Positions 25,338 through 33,672 of a stretch of DNA of 64,000 nucleotides are shown here, piece after piece. Location: contig NZ_DAMACX010000014.1 in assembly GCF_031998825.1 (NCBI RefSeq), forward strand, positions 20,494 to 84,493. Direction: 5' to 3'. This DNA comes from Pseudescherichia sp031998825 (lineage in GTDB: Bacteria > Pseudomonadota > Gammaproteobacteria > Enterobacterales > Enterobacteriaceae). Within the stretch, counting starts at the first letter, position 1; every line of letters starts with the position of its first letter. The notes below the pieces were generated by a model. The model was not told where the DNA came from and ran no database searches. It saw only the letters and a list, made by a program, of their open reading frames with translations. A program made the translations under genes and the position numbers.

Positions 25338-25377
25338 CTGTCATCTTTCTGTAAACAAACGGTTATTTTTCTGTCAT
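25338..25377 (+). promoter_or_regulatory. Tandem Pho boxes upstream of ugpB
   Basis: Four 7-base direct repeats at exact 11-base spacing: CTGTCAT, CTGTAAA, CGGTTAT and CTGTCAT, each separated by four T/A-rich bases. This is the PhoB dimer array expected for phosphate-starvation induction of ugp. Confidence 0.92.
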
Positions 25378-25452
25378 TTGAGCGTGTCATGTTACTTCGC
25401 GAGCACGAAAAGCGTGATATCGCGCATCCGGCACAACAAGAGAGATAACCGA

Positions 25453-26769
25453 ATGACATCGTTACGACATACAGCTTTAGGATTAGCGTTAGGTCTGGCG
25501 TTTGCAGGTCAGGCTATGGCAGTGACCACCATTCCGTTCTGGCATTCGATGGAAGGGCAACTGGGCAAAGAAGTAGACTCCCTGGCGCAGCGTTTCAATG
25601 ACACCCATCCGGATTACAAAATTGTGCCGGTCTACAAAGGCAACTACGAGCAGAGCCTGAGCGCCGGGATTGCCGCCTTCCGTACCGGTAACGCCCCTGC
25701 CATTTTGCAGGTCTATGAAGTCGGCACCGCGACCATGATGGCCTCGAAAGCCATTAAGCCGGTGTATGAAGTGTTCAGCGATGCGGGCATCAAGTTTGAC
25801 GAGTCGCAGTTTGTGCCGACCGTCTCCGGCTACTACACTGATGCGAAATCAGGCCATCTGCTCTCCCAGCCGTTTAACAGCTCCACCCCGGTGCTCTACT
25901 ACAACAAAGACGCCTTCAAAAAAGCGGGCTTAGATCCAGAGCAACCGCCGAAAACCTGGCAGGACCTCGCCGCCTACACCGCGAAGCTGAAAGCAGCCGG
26001 TATGAAGTGCGGCTACGCCAGCGGCTGGCAGGGCTGGATCCAGATCGAAAACTTCAGCGCCTGGCACGGTCTGCCGGTCGCTACCAAAAACAACGGCTTT
26101 GACGGCACCGACGCCGTGCTGGAGTTCAACAAGCCGGAGCAGGTCAAGCACATCGCGATGCTTGCCGACCTCAACAAGAAGGGCGACTTTAGCTACTTCG
26201 GGCGCAAGGACGAGTCTACCGAGAAGTTCTATAACGGCGACTGCGCGATCACTACCGCTTCCTCCGGTTCGCTGGCGGATATCCGTCAGTACGCCAAGTT
26301 TAACTACGGCGTAGGCATGATGCCGTACGACGCCGACGTGAAAGGCGCGCCGCAGAACGCCATCATCGGCGGAGCCAGCCTGTGGGTCATGCAGGGCAAA
26401 GATAAGCCGACCTACACCGGCGTCGCCCAATTCCTTGAGTTCCTGGCGAAACCGGAAAACGCTGCCGAGTGGCATCAGAAGACCGGCTACCTGCCGATCA
26501 CCACTGCCGCTTACGATCTGACCCGCGAGCAGGGCTTCTACGACAAGAACCCAGGCGCGGATATCGCGACCCGCCAGATGCTGAACAAGCCGCCGTTGCC
26601 GTTCACTAAGGGGCTGCGCCTCGGCAACATGCCGCAGATCCGCACCATCGTGGATGAAGAGCTGGAGTCGGTCTGGACCGGCAAGAAAACCCCACAGCAG
26701 GCGCTGGACAGCGCGGTAGAGCGTGGTAACCAGCTGCTGCGCCGCTTCGAGCAGTCCACCAAATCGTAA
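25453..26769 (+). CDS. ugpB: sn-Glycerol-3-phosphate-binding periplasmic protein UgpB
   Basis: A 438-residue periplasmic receptor for glycerol-3-phosphate and glycerophosphodiesters. The signal peptide MTSLRHTALGLALGLAFA ends at AMA (residue 23); the mature protein begins VTTIPFWHSMEGQLG. The start at 25453 is preferred over the upstream frame extension because it gives this signal peptide. It is the first gene of ugpBAECQ, under the Pho boxes at 25338-25377. Confidence 0.97.
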   Translation: MTSLRHTALGLALGLAFAGQAMAVTTIPFWHSMEGQLGKEVDSLAQRFNDTHPDYKIVPVYKGNYEQSLSAGIAAFRTGNAPAILQVYEVGTATMMASKAIKPVYEVFSDAGIKFDESQFVPTVSGYYTDAKSGHLLSQPFNSSTPVLYYNKDAFKKAGLDPEQPPKTWQDLAAYTAKLKAAGMKCGYASGWQGWIQIENFSAWHGLPVATKNNGFDGTDAVLEFNKPEQVKHIAMLADLNKKGDFSYFGRKDESTEKFYNGDCAITTASSGSLADIRQYAKFNYGVGMMPYDADVKGAPQNAIIGGASLWVMQGKDKPTYTGVAQFLEFLAKPENAAEWHQKTGYLPITTAAYDLTREQGFYDKNPGADIATRQMLNKPPLPFTKGLRLGNMPQIRTIVDEELESVWTGKKTPQQALDSAVERGNQLLRRFEQSTKS

Positions 26770-26783
26770 AAGTTGCCGCAATC

Positions 26784-26816
26784 CGTAGGCCGGGTAAGCG
26801 TAGCGCCACCCGGCGT
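26784..26816. repeat. REP unit inside the ugp operon, between ugpB and ugpA
   Basis: A GCCGGGTAAGCGTAGCGCCACCCGGC-type palindrome of the REP family, located in the 69-base gap between two genes of one operon. Such units often protect the upstream message from 3' exonucleases, which would favour high UgpB relative to the membrane subunits. Confidence 0.85.
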
Positions 26817-26838
26817 TTTCTCAGGAATAAAACGCCCT

Positions 26839-27726
26839 ATGTCATCATCCCGTCCGGTATTTCGCTCGCGCTGGCTTCCCTATGCGCTGGTCGCGCCGCA
26901 GCTGATTATTACCGTTATCTTTTTTATCTGGCCCGCGGGTGAAGCGCTGTGGTACTCGGTGCAGAGCGTTGATCCGTTCGGTCTCTCCAGCCAGTTTGTC
27001 GGGCTGGACAACTTTATGGCGCTGCTGCATGACAGCTACTATCTGGACTCCTTCTGGACGACGATAAAGTTCAGCGCGCTGGTAACCTTCTCTGGCCTGC
27101 TGGCCTCGCTCTTTTTTGCTGCGCTGGTGGACTACGTGGTGCGCGGCAGCCGCTTCTATCAGACGCTGATGCTGCTGCCTTACGCCGTAGCCCCTGCTAT
27201 TGCCGCCGTGCTGTGGATTTTCCTCTTCAACCCAGGGCGCGGGCTGATTACCCACGCTCTGGAGCAGATTGGCTATAGCTGGAACCACGCCCAGAATAGC
27301 GGCCAGGCGATGTTTTTAGTGGTCTTCGCCTCGGTATGGAAGCAGATCAGCTACAACTTCCTCTTCTTCTTCGCCGCGCTGCAGTCGATTCCCCGCTCGC
27401 TGGTGGAGGCCGCCGCCATTGACGGCGCCGGGCCGGTGCGTCGCTTCTTCCAGCTCTCACTACCGCTGATCGCCCCCGTTAGCTTCTTCCTGCTGGTGGT
27501 TAACCTGGTGTATGCCTTCTTCGACACCTTCCCGGTGATCGACGCCGCCACCGCCGGTGGGCCGGTGCAGGCCACCACCACGCTGATCTACAAAATCTAT
27601 CGGGAAGGCTTTGCCGGGCTGGATCTCTCTGCCTCTGCCGCCCAGTCGGTGGTGCTCATGCTGCTGGTGATTATCCTGACGGTGGTCCAGTTCCGCTACG
27701 TCGAGAGTAAGGTGCGCTATCAATGA
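26839..27726 (+). CDS. ugpA: Glycerol-3-phosphate ABC transporter permease UgpA
   Basis: A 295-residue permease with six spans, starting MSSSRPVFRSRWLPYALVAP as in E. coli. The EAA loop LVEAAAIDGAGPVRRFFQLSLP contacts UgpC. The frame is open upstream to 26773, but that extension runs through the REP unit and is not expected to be translated. It overlaps ugpE by four bases. Confidence 0.96.
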   Translation: MSSSRPVFRSRWLPYALVAPQLIITVIFFIWPAGEALWYSVQSVDPFGLSSQFVGLDNFMALLHDSYYLDSFWTTIKFSALVTFSGLLASLFFAALVDYVVRGSRFYQTLMLLPYAVAPAIAAVLWIFLFNPGRGLITHALEQIGYSWNHAQNSGQAMFLVVFASVWKQISYNFLFFFAALQSIPRSLVEAAAIDGAGPVRRFFQLSLPLIAPVSFFLLVVNLVYAFFDTFPVIDAATAGGPVQATTTLIYKIYREGFAGLDLSASAAQSVVLMLLVIILTVVQFRYVESKVRYQ

Positions 27727-28568
27727 TTGAAAACCGACGCGGGCTGACGATCTTCAGCCATGTGATGCTGATCCTCGGCATCACCGCCATTCTTTTCCCG
27801 CTCTACGTCGCCTTTGTGGCGGCCACGCTGGACAACCGGGCGGTGTTTGAGACGCCGATGACCCTGATCCCCGGTAGCCACCTGCTGGATAACATGAAGA
27901 CCATCTGGCTACAGGGCGTGGGAGCCAACAGCGCGCCGTTCTGGCTGATGCTGCTCAACAGCTTCATCATGGCTTTCAGCATTACGGTAGGGAAAATTGC
28001 GGTATCGATGCTCTCCGCCTTCGCCATCGTCTGGTTCCGCTTCCCGCTGCGCAATCTCTTCTTCTGGATGATCTTTATCACCCTGATGCTGCCGGTAGAA
28101 GTCCGTATCTTCCCGACGGTCGAGGTGATCGCCAACCTGAAGATGCTCGACAGCTACACCGGCCTGACGCTACCCCTGATGGCCTCGGCCACCGCGACCT
28201 TCCTGTTTCGCCAGTTCTTTATGACCCTGCCGGACGAGCTGATCGAGGCTGCGCGCATTGATGGCGCGTCGCCGATGCGCTTTTTCCGCGACATCGTGCT
28301 GCCGCTCTCGAAAACCAACCTTGCGGCGCTGTTTGTCATCACCTTTATCTACGGCTGGAACCAGTACCTGTGGCCGCTGCTGATCGTCAGCGACGTCAAC
28401 CTGGGCACCGCCGTGGCGGGGATCAAAGGGATGATTGCTACCGGGGAGGGCACCACCCAGTGGAACCAGGTGATGGCGGCAATGCTGCTGACCCTGATTC
28501 CCCCCGTCGTTATCGTATTAGCCATGCAGCGTGCGTTCGTGCGTGGTTTAGTTGACAGTGAGAAATAA
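27723..28568 (+). CDS. ugpE: Glycerol-3-phosphate ABC transporter permease UgpE
   Basis: A 281-residue inner-membrane permease, six spans, with the EAA loop ELIEAARIDGASPMRFFRDIVLP near residue 175. It forms the translocation channel with UgpA. It is coupled to ugpA by an ATGA overlap and followed by ugpC after a few bases. Confidence 0.96.
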   Translation: MIENRRGLTIFSHVMLILGITAILFPLYVAFVAATLDNRAVFETPMTLIPGSHLLDNMKTIWLQGVGANSAPFWLMLLNSFIMAFSITVGKIAVSMLSAFAIVWFRFPLRNLFFWMIFITLMLPVEVRIFPTVEVIANLKMLDSYTGLTLPLMASATATFLFRQFFMTLPDELIEAARIDGASPMRFFRDIVLPLSKTNLAALFVITFIYGWNQYLWPLLIVSDVNLGTAVAGIKGMIATGEGTTQWNQVMAAMLLTLIPPVVIVLAMQRAFVRGLVDSEK

Positions 28569-28575
28569 AAAAAAC

Positions 28576-29649
28576 ATGGCTGGATTAAAACTACAGGCAG
28601 TAAGCAAAAGCTGGGACGGCGGCAAGACTCAGGTGATCCAACCCCTGACCCTGGACGTGTCAGACGGTGAATTTATTGTGATGGTCGGCCCCTCCGGCTG
28701 TGGCAAATCGACCCTGCTGCGAATGGTGGCCGGGCTTGAGCGGGTCACCAGCGGTGACGTCTGGATCGATCGCCGGCGGGTGACCGAGATGGAGCCGAAA
28801 GAGCGCGGCATCGCCATGGTGTTCCAGAACTATGCTCTCTATCCGCATATGAGCGTGGAGGAGAACATGGCGTGGGGACTGAAAATTCGTGGTATGAGCA
28901 AGGCGCACATCGCCGAGCGGGTCAAAGAGGCGGCGCGCATTCTGGAGCTGGATAACCTGCTGAAGCGTCGTCCGCGCGAACTCTCCGGCGGACAGCGTCA
29001 GCGCGTGGCGATGGGCCGGGCGATCGTCCGCGATCCCGCCGTTTTCCTCTTTGATGAGCCGCTCTCCAACCTCGACGCCAAGCTGCGCGTCCAGATGCGC
29101 CTCGAGCTACAGCAGCTGCACCGCCGCCTGAAGACCACGTCGCTCTACGTCACCCACGATCAGGTGGAGGCGATGACCCTGGCGCAGCGGGTGATGGTGA
29201 TGAACAAGGGCGTGGCGGAGCAGATCGGCACGCCGGTTGAGGTCTATGAGAAGCCCGCCAGCCGCTTCGTCGCGAGCTTTATCGGCAGCCCGGCGATGAA
29301 CCTGCTGGAGGGACGCATCAGCATCTCTGGGGATCACTTTGAGCTGGAGAGCGGTATGGCTCTGCCCATTAACTGGTTCTACCGCGGCTACGCCGGGCGC
29401 AAAATGACGTTGGGTATCCGCCCGGAGCATATTACGCTAAGCTCACAGTCCGCAGGCGGCATCCCGTTGGTGATGGATACCCTGGAGATGCTGGGGGCGG
29501 ATAACCTGGCCCATGGTCGCTGGGGTGAGCAGAAGCTGGTGGTGCGGTTGCCGCATCACGATCGCCCGGCCCCGGGCAGCACGCTGTGGCTGAACATGCC
29601 CGAGAGCCACCTGCACCTTTTTGACGGTGAAACAGGACAACGAATATGA
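28576..29649 (+). CDS. ugpC: Glycerol-3-phosphate ABC transporter ATPase UgpC
   Basis: A 357-residue MalK-type ATPase. Walker A GPSGCGKST is at residues 38-46, signature LSGGQRQRVAMGRA follows, Walker B is VFLFDEPLSNLD, and a C-terminal regulatory OB-like domain is present (IRPEHI near residue 285). The ATG at 28576 gives the E. coli N-terminus MAGLKLQAVSKSW. It overlaps ugpQ by four bases. Confidence 0.96.
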   Translation: MAGLKLQAVSKSWDGGKTQVIQPLTLDVSDGEFIVMVGPSGCGKSTLLRMVAGLERVTSGDVWIDRRRVTEMEPKERGIAMVFQNYALYPHMSVEENMAWGLKIRGMSKAHIAERVKEAARILELDNLLKRRPRELSGGQRQRVAMGRAIVRDPAVFLFDEPLSNLDAKLRVQMRLELQQLHRRLKTTSLYVTHDQVEAMTLAQRVMVMNKGVAEQIGTPVEVYEKPASRFVASFIGSPAMNLLEGRISISGDHFELESGMALPINWFYRGYAGRKMTLGIRPEHITLSSQSAGGIPLVMDTLEMLGADNLAHGRWGEQKLVVRLPHHDRPAPGSTLWLNMPESHLHLFDGETGQRI

Positions 29650-30386
29650 GTCACTGGCCTTATCCCGCAGTCGTCGCCCATCGCGGCGGCGGCAAGCTGG
29701 CCCCGGAGAATACCCTGGCGGGCATCGATACCGGCGCGCGCCTCGGTCACACCATGATCGAGTTTGACGTCAAGCTCTCTCGCGACGGGGAGATCTTCCT
29801 GCTGCATGACGATAACCTGGAGCGCACCAGCAACGGCTGGGGCGTGGCGGGGGATTTGGCGTGGAGCGATCTGCTGAAGGTGGATGCGGGAAGCTGGTTT
29901 AGCGGCGAGTTCAAGGGCGAGCCGCTGCCGCTGCTCTCACAGGTGGCGGATCGCTGCCGCCAGCACGGCATGATGGCCAACATTGAGATCAAGCCCACCA
30001 CTGGAACCGGGACGTTGACGGGCAAAACGGTGGCGCTGGCAGCGCGCGATCTCTGGCAGGGCATGACCCCGCCGCTGCTCTCGTCATTTGAGATTGATGC
30101 CCTGGAGGCGGCCCAGCAGGCGGTGCCGGAGCTGCCACGCGGTCTGCTACTGGACGCGTGGCGCAACGACTGGCGCGAGCTGACGGAGCGACTCGGCTGC
30201 GTCTCGCTGCACCTCAACCACACGCTGCTGGATGAGCAGCGAACGGCGGAGATCAAAGCGTCTGGACTGCATATCCTGGTCTATACCGTTAACCAGCCCC
30301 GGCGGGCGGCGGAGCTGCTGCGCTGGGGCGTGGACTGCATCTGTACCGATCGCATCGACACTATTGGCCCGGACTTTCAGCCTTAA
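29646..30386 (+). CDS. ugpQ: Cytoplasmic glycerophosphodiester phosphodiesterase UgpQ
   Basis: A 246-residue GDPD-family enzyme without signal peptide. It hydrolyses glycerophosphodiesters that enter through UgpBAEC to glycerol-3-phosphate plus an alcohol. Catalytic and metal motifs: AHRGGGKLAPENT (His12, Glu19 region), EFDVKLSRDGEIFLLHDDNLERT with its metal-binding Glu/Asp and catalytic His, and ANIEIKP. Last gene of the ugp operon; its stop overlaps the stop of the convergent yhhA. Confidence 0.96.
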   Translation: MSHWPYPAVVAHRGGGKLAPENTLAGIDTGARLGHTMIEFDVKLSRDGEIFLLHDDNLERTSNGWGVAGDLAWSDLLKVDAGSWFSGEFKGEPLPLLSQVADRCRQHGMMANIEIKPTTGTGTLTGKTVALAARDLWQGMTPPLLSSFEIDALEAAQQAVPELPRGLLLDAWRNDWRELTERLGCVSLHLNHTLLDEQRTAEIKASGLHILVYTVNQPRRAAELLRWGVDCICTDRIDTIGPDFQP

Positions 30387-30820
30387 GGACTCATCGTCTT
30401 CAGAGGGATGTTGGGCTGCGGCGTGCCGGACGGGTGCAGCATGCTGCCGCTTGTATTGGGCAACATCTGCTCGCGGCTATTATCCCGCATACCCTGCTGT
30501 GACTCGAGCATGTACTGGGCGTTATTGTTGATCTGCGAATCCAGCATGCGCTGGGAGTTATTATTGATCTGCGAGTCCAGCATGCGCTGGGAGTTGTTAT
30601 TGATCTGCGACTCCAGGTGCTGCTGCTGCATGCGCGTTTGAGTCTGAAGCTGCTGATTCAGCATGCCTTTCTGCTGGCTTTGCTGGTTCAGCATTTGAGT
30701 CTGCATCCGCTGCTGGCTGGGGATTTGATACCCCGGCTGGTTCGGGTTATTGATGGTATTAATCGGCTGCGCGAAAACGCTAAGCGGCAGCAACATCGCC
30801 AGAGATAAGAGGTATTTCAT
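30383..30820 (-). CDS. yhhA: Secreted Gln/Asn-rich repeat protein YhhA (DUF2756)
   Basis: A 145-residue protein with a Sec signal peptide (MKYLLSLAMLLPLSVFA) and a mature part dominated by Gln, Asn, Met and Ser. A 13-residue unit, approximately LDSQINNNSQRM plus one, is repeated three times near residues 65-105, and the DNA of the repeats is almost identical. The family occurs in the same place, next to ugpQ and ggt, in E. coli; function is unknown. The 3' end overlaps the ugpQ stop by four bases. Confidence 0.88.
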   Translation of the reverse strand: MKYLLSLAMLLPLSVFAQPINTINNPNQPGYQIPSQQRMQTQMLNQQSQQKGMLNQQLQTQTRMQQQHLESQINNNSQRMLDSQINNNSQRMLDSQINNNAQYMLESQQGMRDNSREQMLPNTSGSMLHPSGTPQPNIPLKTMSP

Positions 30821-30939
30821 CGTTATTTCCTCCTGTAGGTGGATTATTTAAGTTTACTTGCTTAGCGCTAAGACTGTGCGTTTTTTAGCGTTGTGAACCA
30901 GGATTAAGCAGCAATATCAGCCATTTTTCCTGGAGAATA

Positions 30940-32691
30940 ATGATGAGTAAGCCTAAGTTTGCGCGCTGGGCCGCTATTGCGGCGCTGGTCGCCGGAAGCT
31001 GTTTTGGTGTGGCCGCCGCGCCGCAGCCGGAAGCGCCCCCTGTCTCCTACGGCGTTGAAGCCGATACCTTCCACCCGGTGCGCGAGCAGCAGGGGATGGT
31101 GGCGTCAGTGGATGCCGCCGCGACCCGCGTGGGTGTTGATATTTTGAAGCAGGGGGGTAATGCGGTAGATGCCGCCGTGGCAGTGGGCTATGCGCTGGCG
31201 GTGACCCATCCGCAGGCCGGGAACCTCGGCGGCGGCGGGTTTATGCTGCTACGAACCAAAGACGGCAACACCACCGCCATCGACTTCCGCGAGATGGCAC
31301 CCGCCCAGGCCAGCCGGGATATGTTCCTCGACGACCAGGGCAATCCCGACAGTAAAAAATCCCTGACCTCCCATCTGGCGACCGGTACCCCCGGCACGGT
31401 GGCGGGCTTCTCATTGGCGTTGGAGAAGTACGGCACGCTGCCGCTTAACAAAGTGGTACAGCCCGCTATTAAGCTGGCCCGGCAGGGCTTTACGGTTAAC
31501 GATGCGCTGGCGGAGGATCTAAAAACCTACGGCAGCGAAGTGCTACCCAATCATGACAACAGCAAAGCGATCTTCTGGAAAAACGGTGAGCCGCTGAAGA
31601 AGGGCGACAAGCTGGTACAGGCTAATCTGGCGAAGAGTCTGGAGATGATTGCCGAGCTGGGGCCGGATGCGTTCTACAAGGGGGCCATTGCCGATCAGAT
31701 TGCCCAGGAGATGAGCAAGAACGGGGGGCTGATTACCAAAGAGGATCTGGCGGCCTATCGGGCGGTAGAGCGTACGCCCATCAGCGGCGACTACCGTGGC
31801 TACCAGGTCTTTTCCATGCCGCCGCCCTCGTCAGGCGGGATCCACATCGTGCAGATCCTCAATATTCTCGAAAACTTCGATCTGGCGAAATATGGCTTTG
31901 GCAGCGCGGACGCGATGCAGGTGATGGCCGAGGCGGAGAAGTACGCCTACGCCGACCGCTCGGAGTACCTTGGCGATCCGGACTTTGTCAAAGTGCCGTG
32001 GCAGGCGTTGACCAGTAAAGAGTATGCCAAATCCATTGCTCAGCAGATCGACATCAACAAGGCGAAGCCGTCGAGCCAGATCCGCCCCGGCAAGCTGGAG
32101 CCTTATGAGAGTAATCAGACCACCCACTTCTCGGTGGTGGATAAAGAGGGTAATGCGGTGGCGGTGACCTACACGCTGAACACCACCTTTGGCTCAGGGA
32201 TCGTGGCGGGTAACACCGGTATTCTGCTTAACAACGAGATGGACGACTTCTCGGCCAAGCCGGGCGTGCCAAACGTCTATGGGCTGGTAGGCGGTGATGC
32301 CAACGCCGTCGGGCCAAACAAGCGCCCGCTTTCATCGATGTCGCCAACCATCGTCGCTAAAGACGGTAAAACCTGGCTGGTAACCGGCAGTCCGGGCGGC
32401 AGCCGTATTATCACGACCGTGCTGCAAATGGTCGTCAACAGCATCGATTTTAAGATGAACGTTGCCGAAGCGACCAACGCACCGCGCTTCCACCACCAGT
32501 GGTTGCCGGACGAGCTGCGCGTGGAGAAGGGCTTTAGCCCGGATACGCTGAAAATGCTGGAGCAGAAGGGGCAGAAAGTGGCGCTGAAGGAGGCGATGGG
32601 CAGCACCCAGAGCATTATGGTGGGCGAGGATGGGGCGCTGTACGGTGCGTCGGATCCGCGCTCGGTGGATGATTTAACCGCAGGGTATTGA
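30940..32691 (+). CDS. ggt: Gamma-glutamyltransferase (glutathione hydrolase) Ggt
   Basis: A 583-residue periplasmic Ntn-hydrolase that cleaves the gamma-glutamyl bond of glutathione and similar compounds. It is made as a pro-enzyme that self-cleaves at a threonine. Here that is Thr394 in SNQTTHFSVVD, which becomes the N-terminal nucleophile of the small subunit. Other family motifs: GGNAVDAAVA, GNLGGGGFML, and GSPGGSRI near the C-terminus. Signal peptide ends near VAAA. Two adjacent ATG codons (30940, 30943) can serve as start. Confidence 0.97.
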   Translation: MMSKPKFARWAAIAALVAGSCFGVAAAPQPEAPPVSYGVEADTFHPVREQQGMVASVDAAATRVGVDILKQGGNAVDAAVAVGYALAVTHPQAGNLGGGGFMLLRTKDGNTTAIDFREMAPAQASRDMFLDDQGNPDSKKSLTSHLATGTPGTVAGFSLALEKYGTLPLNKVVQPAIKLARQGFTVNDALAEDLKTYGSEVLPNHDNSKAIFWKNGEPLKKGDKLVQANLAKSLEMIAELGPDAFYKGAIADQIAQEMSKNGGLITKEDLAAYRAVERTPISGDYRGYQVFSMPPPSSGGIHIVQILNILENFDLAKYGFGSADAMQVMAEAEKYAYADRSEYLGDPDFVKVPWQALTSKEYAKSIAQQIDINKAKPSSQIRPGKLEPYESNQTTHFSVVDKEGNAVAVTYTLNTTFGSGIVAGNTGILLNNEMDDFSAKPGVPNVYGLVGGDANAVGPNKRPLSSMSPTIVAKDGKTWLVTGSPGGSRIITTVLQMVVNSIDFKMNVAEATNAPRFHHQWLPDELRVEKGFSPDTLKMLEQKGQKVALKEAMGSTQSIMVGEDGALYGASDPRSVDDLTAGY

Positions 32692-32697
32692 TCTGTT

Positions 32698-32724
32698 TGC
32701 CCGGTGGCGCAGCGCCACCGGGCA
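32698..32724. repeat. Perfect REP palindrome between ggt and yhhY
   Basis: Two exact 13-base arms (TGCCCGGTGGCGC and complement) around a single central A, six bases after the ggt stop and between convergent genes. Confidence 0.85.
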
Positions 32725-32729
32725 GTTGC

Positions 32730-33218
32730 TTATTTCATCCGTGCCATAAAGTAGGAGTCCACCAGCTCGCCGTTGCGCAGAGCGTACTTCCTGGCAGTGC
32801 CCTCAATCTCAAAGCCATGCTTGCGGTAGAGCGCGATAGCGGCTTCGTTGTCAGCGTATACCGACAGTTCAATCCGCTCGATGCGCAGCCAGTTCTCGCA
32901 AACATCAATCATCGCCTTCATCAGGGCGCTGGCGACGCCCCGCTGGCGAAAGGCGGGCGAAACGGCAAGGCCAAACTGTGCCGCGTGGCTGCGGCGCGGA
33001 TTCTGCTCCACGCTGATGCCGATATGCCCGGCCACTTCCCCATCAAGGGTGGCGACTAGCATGCGACGTCCGGGCTGGGGCTTAACCCGCTCCTGCCAAA
33101 GCTCTTGTGAAGGGTAGGGTAGCTGTAGTAGATGGTGATACATCTCCGGCTGCGCTGACATCAGGCGTAATGGCTCGGCATCGCTGGCTTCGACGTGGCG
33201 TATCACTATCTCACTCAT
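32730..33218 (-). CDS. yhhY: GNAT-family amino-acid N-acetyltransferase YhhY (AaaT)
   Basis: A 162-residue acetyl-CoA-dependent acetyltransferase. The acetyl-CoA-binding loop is FRQRGVASALMKAM near residues 91-104, and the C-terminal LYRKHGFEIEGTARKYALRNGE is characteristic of this subfamily. E. coli YhhY acetylates L-phenylalanine and L-methionine. In E. coli it lies across ryhB from yhhX, as here. Confidence 0.9.
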   Translation of the reverse strand: MSEIVIRHVEASDAEPLRLMSAQPEMYHHLLQLPYPSQELWQERVKPQPGRRMLVATLDGEVAGHIGISVEQNPRRSHAAQFGLAVSPAFRQRGVASALMKAMIDVCENWLRIERIELSVYADNEAAIALYRKHGFEIEGTARKYALRNGELVDSYFMARMK

Positions 33219-33304
33219 TTTCCTCTATCCTCAGTTAGTTAACTCTCCTCTCCAACATCAGGGAATTTAAAATTTCCGTCAACTGCCATTTTTTGCAAAA
33301 AGTA

Positions 33305-33339
33305 TTGGACAAGTGCGAATGATAATGATTATTATTGCG
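33305..33339 (+). promoter_or_regulatory. ryhB promoter with Fur box
   Basis: A TTGGAC -35 element at 33305-33310 is followed by GATAATGATTATTATTG (33321-33337), a close match to the Fur 19-mer GATAATGATAATCATTATC that overlaps the -10 element. This predicts repression by Fur-Fe(II), as known for E. coli ryhB. Confidence 0.88.
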
Positions 33340-33433
33340 ATGCGTTCAGGGGATGCTACGGTGAACCTGAAAGCACGACATTGCTCACATTGCTTCCAGT
33401 ATTGTTTAGCCAGCCTATGCTGGCTTTTTTTTT
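33337..33433 (+). ncRNA. ryhB: RyhB iron-starvation small RNA
   Basis: About 97 bases. The core AACCTGAAAGCACGACATTG and the following CTCACATTGCTTCCAGTATT match the target-pairing core of E. coli RyhB. A short hairpin AGCCAGC/GCTGGCT and a run of ten T form the Hfq-type terminator. The 5' third has diverged from E. coli. RyhB, with Hfq, represses mRNAs of iron-using proteins when iron is scarce. The location between yhhY and yhhX and the Fur-type promoter agree. The 5' end is placed by analogy and may be off by a few bases. Confidence 0.93.
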
Positions 33434-33580
33434 GCGTGTGTATCAACCTGGCTTACTTGCCATTTTGTCCTCGGGAAGTGCTCACAATCCTCACGTACAT
33501 TAAGTACGCTCCGGTTGTTGCGCGCTTGCCGTGAACAAACTGGCTGCGACGCCGACGGTTGAGGGTTCATTGCGGGTGTT
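33434..33580. other. Non-coding stretch after ryhB with a small palindrome
   Basis: No gene is seen between the ryhB terminator and the REP unit before yhhX. CGTAC/GTACG arms at 33494-33508 lie in a segment (about 33480-33530) that has the look of a dispersed intergenic repeat, but no second copy occurs in this window. Confidence 0.4.
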
Positions 33581-33612
33581 GTAGGCCCGATAAGCGCAGC
33601 GCCATCGGGCGT
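33581..33612. repeat. REP unit upstream of yhhX
   Basis: A GCCCGATAAGCGCAGCGCCATCGGGC palindromic unit in which the usual CCGG is CGAT, i.e. a variant of the REP units in the window. Confidence 0.75.
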
Positions 33613-33672
33613 GTTGCCGGGCTCAACTTTGCGCTATGGTTATGGACAGTGATTTAACAAAAGGACTGATCC

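Noticed and set aside
33313..33534. 73-codon open frame across the ryhB region
   Set aside because: It starts inside the Fur box and runs through the RyhB RNA and its terminator; the RNA explains the conservation.
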